From: CAYFNF01 sp964344485
Lineage (GTDB): Bacteria > Patescibacteriota > Patescibacteriia > UBA9570 > XYC2-FULL-38-9
Direction of reading: 5' to 3'
DNA: 64,000 nt
Assembly: GCA_964344485.1 (NCBI GenBank)
Contig: CAYFNF010000003.1
Span: 237,666-301,665 of the forward strand
A program made the position numbers and the translations under genes. The notes beneath the pieces are model-generated. The model did no database searches. It had not been told where the DNA came from and saw only the letters and a list, made by a program, of their open reading frames with translations. Shown one piece after another: positions 33,434 to 42,500 of the stretch (positions are counted from its first letter, which is position 1; every line of letters begins with the position of its first letter).

Positions 33434-34765
33434 ATGAAGGAAGAATACCCCATCATCGGCATGAGTCCTGGTAATAGTTACTTCAAAGACAAAGAGGTGC
33501 GTTATTTATTACAGAAGGTGATCAGCATGTACGGCCGTGTTGCTATCCTTATTGCTGACATCCCTGCTATTGCAACGTATCAAGCGTTGGGGTATCCAAA
33601 AAATAAAGCGCGTAGCAAAGCCGTGCTCAAAGGGAACAATTTAAAGAATCGAGTTCTTCGCTTATAGAAAGAACTAGACATCCCGAAAGAGAAGATAAGG
33701 ATCATTCAATGGGAAGATGAGATCCAAGACAGTTCTGCATATCAAAAAAAGTACGCCGAGATCAGCGCGCTGTTTGAAAAGAATAAAGAATTCCATCTAG
33801 CTGTGCATCAAACCTCAGAAGACGTTCTCGTTCATTCAAAAAAAGAGATTGATGATATGGATACGGCTGTGAAGACTGCTGTTCACTACCTACTTTCAGA
33901 ATTTGCTTTCTTGGAGTTGGCACCGGAATTCTTGAACTGCGAATCAGTAACGTATATCTATCATCGGAACTGGCCGGTGTATGAAAAATACGTCGCTGGT
34001 GTCTTTGACGGAACGAAACGACCGTATCTGAATTTTCTACTTATAGAGAATCCGTATGAAACCTTTGTTCCTCTGCAAAAAGGGAGTGCCGAAAGAATTA
34101 GAGCAAGTTTCTCCCACTATCCTCCTGCGTTTATAAAAGAGGATGGCGCGTATTCCGGAGTTTTCTATGAGGTGCTAATGAACTTTGCTGAAGACTTACA
34201 CCTCGGCATCGATTGGGTAGAAGAAACCGGCTATGGAGTGATAATAGATGGATTGAATGATGGACGTTTCGATATCTTTGCGAGCACTGTATGGCCAACT
34301 CCTGAACGTATTCCACAAGCAAATTTCAGTATTTCATTATATGAGAGTTCAGTCGAGATGTGGGCAATGAAGCAGTACTCCAATGAGCAGCTGCACAACA
34401 AGGATTTTACTATAGCGATTCGTGAAGACGATATCTCTCATTCTATTGCGTTTGCAGATTACCCTGAGGCCAAGCTCGTCCGCATCCCTCAGTTGGGTAA
34501 TATGGATGATCTATTGCAGATGGTCATTTCCGGTATAGCACAAGCAACGTTCGCTGAGCCTTACATTGTCGATGATTTTAATAAGCGATTTTCAACAGAA
34601 CTGATTCCAGTCGCTGAGGTGTCACCGGTAAGAACATACCCAAACACCTTTATGCTGAAGAAAGGAGAGCACGAACTACTACCGAAGTTAAATACATTCA
34701 TAGAAGCGTTGAAGAAAAATGGAGAGATTGAACAACTTCTTAAAAAGTATGCATTTCATAACTAA
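33434..34765 (+). pseudogene. Cyclodipeptide synthase fused to a periplasmic-binding-protein-fold domain, with one in-frame TAG
   Basis: Uses aminoacyl-tRNAs to make cyclic dipeptides. ATG 33434 follows an extended -10 (TGC TATGAT) by 6 nt. The synthase part (residues 1-218) has the catalytic Ser in GMSPGNSYF, the Tyr-x3-Glu in YLLSEFAFLELAPEFL and YHRNWPVYEKYVAGVFDG. From about residue 219 a type-2 periplasmic-binding-protein fold follows (PPAFIKEDGAYSGVFYEVL, GLNDGRFDIFASTVWPTPER) with no signal peptide at the junction. Codon 78 (33665-33667) is TAG; the reading frame is otherwise uninterrupted for 443 codons. Either a recent nonsense mutation, a base error, or recoding. Directly followed by the MFS gene. 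Confidence 0.85.
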
Positions 34766-35329
34766 ATGAAAAAAGAGTATAAAATAATTCTGCTCGCTGG
34801 ACTGGTTGCGAACTTCGGTGGCAATTTAATTGGTCCGTTCTATGCGGTGTTCGTCGATGACATCGGCGGAAGTATTCTAGACATCGGATATACTGTTACT
34901 ATTTTTAGCATAGTCGCGGGTTTGCTTATGATACTAGTCGGAAAAATATCCGATAAGATCAATAAGGAGCTCATCACTATATTTGGATACCTGTTATATG
35001 CAGTCAGCAGCTTGGGGTATCTATTAATCCAAAGCACCTGGCATCTATTTATCCTCCAGATAGTTATCGCAGTTGCAGTCGCTTGTCTGTCAGCACCTCT
35101 TCATGCACTCTACGCTCAGTACATCGAAAAAAAGAACGAGGGCTTCCAATGGGGACTGGATAATGGCGGATCTATGATAGTGGTCGGCCTTGCAGTATTT
35201 GCTGGAACGTTAATAGTGAATCACTGGGGCTTCACGGTGCTGTTCATCTCTATGTTCATCATTCAGCTCTGTGCTGCATTGATCCAAACCAAGCTATTTA
35301 TACATTCAAAAAAAAGAGGCGCGAATTAA
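34766..35329 (+). CDS. Half-size MFS-type transporter (six helices)
   Basis: 187 residues with six predicted helices, equal to the N-terminal half of a major-facilitator protein. The loop 2-3 motif GKISDKINKELI corresponds to MFS motif A. The ATG directly abuts the stop of the cyclodipeptide synthase fusion, so the two are probably cotranscribed and the transporter could export its product. A six-helix unit would need to dimerise; alternatively the gene is truncated. Confidence 0.8.
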   Translation: MKKEYKIILLAGLVANFGGNLIGPFYAVFVDDIGGSILDIGYTVTIFSIVAGLLMILVGKISDKINKELITIFGYLLYAVSSLGYLLIQSTWHLFILQIVIAVAVACLSAPLHALYAQYIEKKNEGFQWGLDNGGSMIVVGLAVFAGTLIVNHWGFTVLFISMFIIQLCAALIQTKLFIHSKKRGAN

Positions 35330-35339
35330 GCGCGTACTT

Positions 35340-36059
35340 CTACAGCACCTCTCCTTTTCCATCATATCGATTACGCAGAAATTCTTCGAATGCTGCCGGG
35401 TCCTCAGGATTCCCATATATGTAGCCGGTCCGTCTAAAGTGTGCGCGCAGCCATGCATACAACGAATCGTTCATTATTTCTGCTCCACTTCTGCCTGACA
35501 CCAGCTCCATAAGTGCCATGGGGCCCTCAAAGTATCGCGCTGCAGCAGCTGGATTGCACTCGAATGATGTGTTCCAGGTTCTGCCAGTATCAACATATTT
35601 TAAATCCCCGTCTTCTGTGACCAGAACGTTGTGCTTCTTCTGAAGATCCAGAAGATTCTGCGCATCAGCAAGACGGTCTGCTTTTTTATGCTTCTGGTAC
35701 TGCTCACGAATAATACGAATAAGCTCTTCTAGTTGTTGTTGGGTCTTTGGCTCAAGAGTGCTGGCTTCATAATCCATGATGCTCGCTGGATCAGCTGGAT
35801 GAATTCTCTCTTGCGCTACAACAAATTCATTTGCAGGTTCTTTTTTTCTCACTAAACGCTGACGCGGGATGAAGTGACCATAAATTGCTTGCAACCGACG
35901 ATACTCTTCTTCGAAACGAGCTCTGGTTTGTTCAGTTATAGGATCCTTATAATCTTTAAGAACAATACCACTTGGTCTATCTGGACGATCAGCTGACCAT
36001 ACTGTGGCTTCGCCACCCTCCCCGACTTGTTTTATTTTTCGCGGTTCTCTTGCGCACAT
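35340..36059 (-). CDS. Atypical protein-kinase-like protein
   Basis: 239 residues. The glycine-rich loop VGEGGEATVWSADR and GIVLKDYKD (putative ATP-Lys) open the domain. LLDLQKKHNVLVTEDGDLKYVDTG resembles the catalytic and metal loops of APH/kinase-fold enzymes, with VDTG in place of DFG. A His-Arg-Asp loop is not seen. Helical C-lobe follows. Substrate unknown; could be a small-molecule kinase or pseudokinase. Convergent with the MFS gene. Confidence 0.65.
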   Translation of the reverse strand: MCAREPRKIKQVGEGGEATVWSADRPDRPSGIVLKDYKDPITEQTRARFEEEYRRLQAIYGHFIPRQRLVRKKEPANEFVVAQERIHPADPASIMDYEASTLEPKTQQQLEELIRIIREQYQKHKKADRLADAQNLLDLQKKHNVLVTEDGDLKYVDTGRTWNTSFECNPAAAARYFEGPMALMELVSGRSGAEIMNDSLYAWLRAHFRRTGYIYGNPEDPAAFEEFLRNRYDGKGEVL

Positions 36060-36068
36060 ATTGCTACC

Positions 36069-36974
36069 CTACCTTTTCCAATTTCGATAAACAAAAAATC
36101 TATTAAACGGAAAACATATAATGGTTGTGAGCATTTTGTCGAACCAGTTAAAGTTCTCTTTCCATTTTAGCTTATAGAAGATCTTGTCGATATTCTGGAA
36201 CTTAGCGATATTTCCATTAATCGTATGGTAGTCTGTTTGAGAGATCTCTTTTAAATAATTCTCTATTGAAATGGTAACGCCGGTCTTATCATTTATCTGC
36301 TGCAAAAACTGCTCGGGTTTTTGACAGAACTGATCATAGCTAATGATTAGCGCCTTCTTGTCCTTCCGTATGAGTAGATAGCTTAATACATTCACTGCCA
36401 TCCAACGCACAATGGTTTTGTATTTATTCTCTTATTCGTTCAGTAATTCTTTATCACTTCTTTTTTTGTGATATCCAGAGTGTGCAATAGATCGCCCATC
36501 ACGCACAAGAAAGATCGGATACACCTCCAAGCCCGACTGATTCATTAGAATAAACAGACGACGTGGATCTTTGGATGAGTCAATAATAATGTCTGCGTCT
36601 GGATTATTCTTTTTGCAGTTATCTAAGAAAGCACGATAGAACTCCGCGGAGTCGTCAGTAACGCGCTTTCCGGTTTTTAAAAAACGAAATACAATCTGTA
36701 GCGCCATCCTGATGTTTTCAGATAAAGAAAAGGTATGTTGCACAGAGCAATCCAAGTCAGCTACTTCTTTCCATGTAACGCAGTCTCGTAGCAGCTTCTC
36801 GCATGAACAGATGCAGTGATAGTTCTGATACTTGTCTGGGTTCGCAAATACATTAATATATGATAACTCCCCAGTACTCACAGCCTGAGGTGAGCTACCA
36901 ATAATCATGTCCAGTAATGTAGAACCGCTGTGCCCAGCGCCAACAATATAGATTACCTTAGTTATTTCCGACAT
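36069..36974 (-). pseudogene. Sulfotransferase-family protein interrupted by an in-frame TAA
   Basis: Transfers sulfate from PAPS. The 5'-phosphosulfate loop is IYIVGAGHSGSTLLDMIIGS; the 3'-phosphate-binding segment is FLVRDGRSIAHSGYHKKR. The frame stops at TAA 36432-36434 after KELLNE but resumes in the same frame with ENKYKTIVRWMAVNVLSY and continues to residue ~300, including KKALIISYDQFCQKPEQFLQ, a canonical C-terminal helix. One substitution separates it from an intact gene of normal length. Confidence 0.8.
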
Positions 36975-37054
36975 AGAGGTATTATATAAAAAAAACAGAG
37001 CTCTGAATACCTCGGGTGTAATTATGCTATAGTATAGCTATTAACCATACGCTT

Positions 37055-37459
37055 ATGAGCAATAAAAAAAATACAATCATCATCGTAGTTGCGGTTATTG
37101 CTTCCCTTCTCGCAATCACCATTGGCATCGTGTATCTTATTTACACTGCAGTGAACGCAGCCATTCCAGTACCTGACGATAAACAAGCATATATCGGCAC
37201 ATGGATTGGAGAGGGCACGACTTTCTCTCTCACCCGAGATGGCGGCATTGCGTATATTACGCTGTCTGGTAAAGGCCGGTACTCCTTCAACGGTCCACTT
37301 CGTGAGATATCTGACCAACAGTTGGTTGCAGGACTATGGTTTGTTAAGAATACTTTCACCATTAATGAGCCACCGCATCAGGAGGACGGCGAGTGGTATA
37401 TGACGCTCAACGGTAAACCGTTAGTGAAACAAGTATTTATCTCTCAACCAAAGGAATAG
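37055..37459 (+). CDS. Membrane-anchored small extracytoplasmic protein
   Basis: 134 residues: N-terminal helix TIIIVVAVIASLLAITIGIV, then a beta-rich domain with IGTWIGEGTTFSLTRDGGIA, FNGPLREISDQQL and WYMTLNGKPLV. This layout resembles secreted lipocalin-like or DUF domains, but no family is recognised. An extended -10 (TGC TATAGT) lies 21 nt upstream. The MBL-fold gene starts 3 bp after its stop. Confidence 0.75.
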   Translation: MSNKKNTIIIVVAVIASLLAITIGIVYLIYTAVNAAIPVPDDKQAYIGTWIGEGTTFSLTRDGGIAYITLSGKGRYSFNGPLREISDQQLVAGLWFVKNTFTINEPPHQEDGEWYMTLNGKPLVKQVFISQPKE

Positions 37460-37462
37460 TAT

Positions 37463-38083
37463 ATGAAAGAAATGCCGAGCATTACTGTACTCATCGAAGG
37501 ATACGCCACGCAGCTAGACAACGGCTGGAAAGCGAGCTCTACTACATGTTTAGTGACATCTGGAGATGTAAATATTATTACTGACCCAGGCTGTAATCGA
37601 GAAGTACTATTGCAGGCGCTCGAACAAGAAGGTCTGACAACTGACGATATCGACTTTGTATTTCTCTCTCACCGACATCCTGATCACATTATGCTCGCGG
37701 GGATATTTGAAAACGCAGTGCATATAACGTTTGATGCGGGGTTACAATATAACAATGACTTGCTCACTGAGTTTGATCCGCATGTATTTGGTGAAGGGGT
37801 TGAGATTATCAGCACACCAGGACACGTCCTAGAGCATCTTGCACTGGTGGTTGATACTGATGAAGGCAAGGTCGCGATTGCTGGAGATGTCATCTGGTGG
37901 TTGGAGAGTGAGGAACAGGTGCTGGACTTACACCAAAAAGACCATAGTGATGCGATTGATATGGACATGAAGGCGCTGGTTGAAAGCAGAAAAAAGCTCA
38001 TTGCGATGGCTGACTACATCATCCCGGGGCATGGGAAGAAGTTTAAGGTAGACAAGAGAGTATTAGATATTACAGCGGAATGA
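37463..38083 (+). CDS. Metallo-beta-lactamase-fold hydrolase
   Basis: 206 residues. The metal-binding set is LSHRHPDHIMLAG (HxHxDH), STPGHVLEHLALV, AIAGDVIWW and the closing IIPGHGKKF. This resembles the MBLAC1/hydroxyacylglutathione-hydrolase-like group, whose members cleave thioesters or RNA. The substrate is not determinable. It overlaps the next gene by ATGA, so the three genes 37055-38637 form one unit. Confidence 0.9.
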   Translation: MKEMPSITVLIEGYATQLDNGWKASSTTCLVTSGDVNIITDPGCNREVLLQALEQEGLTTDDIDFVFLSHRHPDHIMLAGIFENAVHITFDAGLQYNNDLLTEFDPHVFGEGVEIISTPGHVLEHLALVVDTDEGKVAIAGDVIWWLESEEQVLDLHQKDHSDAIDMDMKALVESRKKLIAMADYIIPGHGKKFKVDKRVLDITAE

Positions 38084-38637
38084 TTATAGATATTATCCTT
38101 GACGTTACAATAATTGAACTCATTGCCGGACTAGGCTATTTCGCTGGACATATTCTTCTATCGCAAAAGAAAGCTTATGGGTGGATAGTAAAAATTGTTG
38201 GGGGAGTATTTTGGATTATATTTCTTTTTCAGAATAATAATGATATTTTTGCAGCAGTCACTATTGTTGTTGTCGCGGAGCTATTCTATGGGTTATATAA
38301 ATGGGTAACCAAGAACGAAAGTAGCTTCACTGCTGTCGACTATATCTTTAATGCTCTTGCGGTCGTTACTGCTTTGGGAATGATTTGTTATTTACTAGTG
38401 CAGGGTTTATACACACATATTAGTGCATTAGAAACAATCATAGTCATTGCTGAAATATCAGGCACTGTCCTCCTTGCACGAAAAAAAATGCTCGGATGGT
38501 ATTCTTATATTGTTATGAGTGCATGCGCAAGTGTGCTAGTTATCTTCGTCAATTCTGATCCTGCAGTATTACTAGGGATCCTAGAATTCAGCTCCATCTA
38601 CTTCTACATTCAAGGAATTCGAAAACTCAGAACATGA
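38080..38637 (+). CDS. PnuC-like small transporter
   Basis: 185 residues with about six or seven helices in two similar halves (LIAGLGYFAGHILLSQKKAY and TIIVIAEISGTVLLARKKML). The YGWIVKIVGGVFWIIF and ELFYGLYKWV pattern recalls PnuC vitamin-precursor transporters. Substrate not determined. Start overlaps the MBL gene stop (ATGA). Stop is TGA. Confidence 0.65.
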   Translation: MIIDIILDVTIIELIAGLGYFAGHILLSQKKAYGWIVKIVGGVFWIIFLFQNNNDIFAAVTIVVVAELFYGLYKWVTKNESSFTAVDYIFNALAVVTALGMICYLLVQGLYTHISALETIIVIAEISGTVLLARKKMLGWYSYIVMSACASVLVIFVNSDPAVLLGILEFSSIYFYIQGIRKLRT

Positions 38638-38693
38638 GTATACAAGAAAAACACACACTAGCTTGCCTGAATCGTAGTATTACAATCTGAAAA

Positions 38694-39434
38694 TTATTCA
38701 CTCCTCCCAAGCATTGCTAACGCTTGCTTTATATTCTCTCGAGTAAGCACTGCTTCATGTATCGGTGTATCAGCTGGAACTGTGGGGAAATGTCGTTCTC
38801 GAAGTTCAGCACTGACTTCACCGCGCAATTCAAATCCAAGTTGCTCTAGCAGTGCTCCATACTTTCTAGAAGCAACTATTGGAGAGGTCGCGGTGACTCC
38901 TTGAATCTCTTCATCTTCTTGCACAATCTCGCATAGCGAGCGCATACCGCTTGCCATCAATGGAAGCATACGCTCGCCAAGAGTTCGGCCTGGTGCAACG
39001 TGCATATGCGCCCAACCGTGATCACCTACTCCGTATGACATAAAATCCTCATCATCCAAAGAAGTAAAAACGCCCTCCGTAACAAAGATCCTACGCTGTA
39101 TTCGTTCAAATAGATCTGGTGCCTCACTTTCCAATATACGGATCATGTTTTGTATTACTTCAATTGCTTGGGAAGTGAATGTTTCTGGCTCAGCGCCTTC
39201 TAGTCCACGAATTGTTTGCTCTACTGCATTCATATCAATGCCTACTCGCTCTTGCAGCTGATCAGCAAAATCAAAAAAACCTTGAATCCGTTGTAGAATT
39301 GCATCCACCCGTTGCTGGTTTGTCTCTAGCTGCTCTAATTCATCAACAAATTGTTGTCTCCGTAACTCACCTTGACTCGCCCCCTGAGGAGAAGCAGGTT
39401 GTTGATCTGGGTGATGGTCGTGTCCGTCTGTCAT
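38694..39434 (-). CDS. Hypothetical protein with coiled coil and GNAT-like tail
   Basis: 246 residues. A His/Pro/Gln-rich disordered start, a helical region (QQFVDELEQLETNQQRVDAI), then an alpha/beta domain. ATSPIVASRKYGALLEQLGF resembles the final GNAT strand-helix and WAHMHVAPGRTLGERMLP a possible acyl-CoA loop. Similar in style to 30102. Function tentative. Confidence 0.6.
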   Translation of the reverse strand: MTDGHDHHPDQQPASPQGASQGELRRQQFVDELEQLETNQQRVDAILQRIQGFFDFADQLQERVGIDMNAVEQTIRGLEGAEPETFTSQAIEVIQNMIRILESEAPDLFERIQRRIFVTEGVFTSLDDEDFMSYGVGDHGWAHMHVAPGRTLGERMLPLMASGMRSLCEIVQEDEEIQGVTATSPIVASRKYGALLEQLGFELRGEVSAELRERHFPTVPADTPIHEAVLTRENIKQALAMLGRSE

Positions 39435-39547
39435 ACCGCATTATGTAAATAATACTTATTACTTGTCAATCCTACTTACTATGATAGATATGAGCTAATG
39501 ATATAATGAGGCCTAGACATACATACATCATGTACTATGCTCATTCG

Positions 39548-42500
39548 CTATACTGCAGCGCGTTGCATTTTTTGCTGCTCCAAATTATATCGAGCTAGCT
39601 CCATCAACATTATTACGAAGTTATAGGAGTAGTCTCCTTGTCTGCTGACAAAATGAGCGAGTTCATGTTGCATGGTCCCTGAAAATGATGTTCTATCTTC
39701 TGTACTTGCTAGCAGGGTTTCATTTACTCCGACCCGCAACGGAGAACTTGGGCTTACAGAAGCTCTATATGCAGCAAATCGTGGAACAACATGTGCAGCT
39801 CCTTTAAAAGCGTCGGGCTGCCCCCACGCCTCTCTCAGCGGGGCAATCGCTTTATCCCCTCTTTCTCTATAATTTTCTACCAGTAACACCCCTTGTTGCA
39901 TATGTACATCCATTGCTTGTGCTGCTCGTAATACGTGTTCTGCGGTTTTTTTAATAATTGCATCTAGTTGTCGTAATACCTCAGGACTTGCCTCCATTTC
40001 ATGCGCCATTAATACTCCTGCCAAGTCTTCAGAAGTAACCATAAACTTTTCAAGTATTGTATAAGAATCTAAATCAACATCTACTCTGACGTCTGGGTGT
40101 AAATGGTGTGCTGCGTTTTCTGCCCCTCTTGCTTTTTCATTCTTTTTCTTCTCAGAAAAACTTTCTCCTGAACCACCTCGTCGCCAATCGGAATTATACT
40201 GACAGTGAAGAACTATATCTCGACATTGCTCCATGCCTGCTAGCTCCCATAGTATCCTGGACGGATCATACTGACTTAATTTAGTAGCTAGCTCAGTGGT
40301 GACGCTGAATTCATTAATTCCCTTACCAGCTCGCACCGAAGGGAATTTCGTAGCCATAAAGTGTTCAACTGCTGCCATAGGTAATCGAATATCCTGGCAC
40401 ACTTTAACAGCTTGTTGTACATATTTTTTAACAATTCTATAGTTCGTTTTATTCCTCTCCCGCGTACTAGTTACACAAGGCATATCATACCCAACCGCGG
40501 TCTCTGTTCTCTGTTCAACAAGCAATCCGTTCTCATATACTGCACCCGGGTCATCAAGAATCACGCGTATGTACCCAAGATCTATGGTTGTCTTCTCTAA
40601 TTGCTCAGGCGTTCTCATATCAACCACATATCGAGCTAATCCACGATATCCACTCTCATTTTCAACACGTGGATCGCAGACCTCAGCAATCTGTCTCCAA
40701 AAACTTCGAGCATCTTCATCTGCATCATCAGGCAATCGCATGACTGTTTCAGAAGCGAATTCTGGTTCGTCGACTTGTTCGCTGCTTTCGACTTGAAATA
40801 TCACTCTACGATCTTCTACTTTTCCGCCGTCTTGTATATAAGAAAACGGTTCGTCATCTGCAGTCGCTCTCCATCTTCTTCGTTGTCCCTGATATTCTGC
40901 AACAGATGAATACTGAAGATCGACACCGTTACGAACACAACCCGCGGCGACCATTTTTTGTCCTTCCGCATATTTTCCCGCAAATAATGGACTCACCTTA
41001 CTTCCGGCGCCGAGAAGGCCAATTTCATTGGGGGTGTATCAACTCCCATTATCAGAGAAACGAATATCTACGATGTCATCATCTGGAAATACTTCTTCTG
41101 TGACCACCCAGGTACGTGCTCCGTCTCGTATAACTTCAAGATGGATACGTGTTCCTTGTCGATCTGCATCAAGATGATTCTGAATAACATCTTGTATTAA
41201 TCGTACTGGATTATCCCATTGATCGATTCCATGTTCTATAGCAATTGGTGTTGGAACCTCGCCAGCAGTAAATTCCATCTCGCGGCTCTTTTTCTTTTCC
41301 GGTGGAACTACTCTACATTGATCAACCGCGTCAATTAAATCTTGGGGCGTTGTATCGTGACGCTTTCCATATCGCTGTGGCGATAATGTGATGCACCCTT
41401 CCTGTATAGTCACTTTACCAGCTTCTTGAGGCTCAATAACGTCATCGGAATTTAGACTGTGTATTTCACCACGGTAACGAATAAACCGATTGTTTTTATC
41501 AGATCCAACCTCGACAATCGAGCCCTCTGGGACGTCGAAAACTGAAAAATACGCTTCACCGAGCTGATATATCGCTTGCCCGTTAGGTGCGTCATCTACT
41601 CTATCCACGAATTCAAGTGAAACTGCATAAAAAGCAAGAGTATTGGAACCTCTAATGAAAAATCCTACTCTCCCGTCGCGTACAATAATTTTATCTTTTG
41701 CTTCACGTCGCGCAACTTCATCAATTGGGGGTGGGTAATCTTGACTCTCTTGTGCGATGCGTCTTAAGTCTTCAAACGGTGTCCCAACAGTTCTTAACAT
41801 CTTCACTTGTGCCCAAGCATATTGGATCTCATCAGCTGAACGTAACCGTTCAGCCCACGGATCAACCTCACCTAAAACATCAGCGCTTGATAATTCATGA
41901 TCGAATCCTTCAGGAATGCAAGCGACAACATCCATGTTGGAATCTAGGCTTTGCTTGAGTATTCTATCAGCTTGTCGTTGGGCTATTGCTGCGATTCCAC
42001 GATCTTCAGATATCTCCGTCTCTCTATTTAATGTACCCAGTAGCGCTACTTCAACCCGCCGCTTCCAGTATTTTTTTTGCGCTCGAAGCTGAACTGCAAG
42101 CGGAACGTCATCGTCTCTATAGAGAAACATGCTTTCCGGCTTTACTATGACTTGAAATCTCTCCTCGTCTTCGCTCCAACGAAGTTCAACAGGATCGTAA
42201 TCGTACTCTGAGGCTGTTGCTATAATTTTCGGATCTTCTGTTATTCGCAACTGCGCAGTTGACCACCCTATGTGCCCTAACAACTCTTGCAGTTCTGCCA
42301 CTGCCTCACAATAAAACTCGCGTGCTACTTGTTCCAGTTCTGGGTCTGTGGGGTTTTCAAGATTTAACTCAGCCATTTCTTCCCTAAACCGAAATATGCT
42401 ATATATTTCCATTCCTTCATGCTCTTGATAATAATCCACGACTGCCTTCAACGCCTCATGGCCAATATCTCTTCTGACTACTGCAATGTTAAATCCATTT

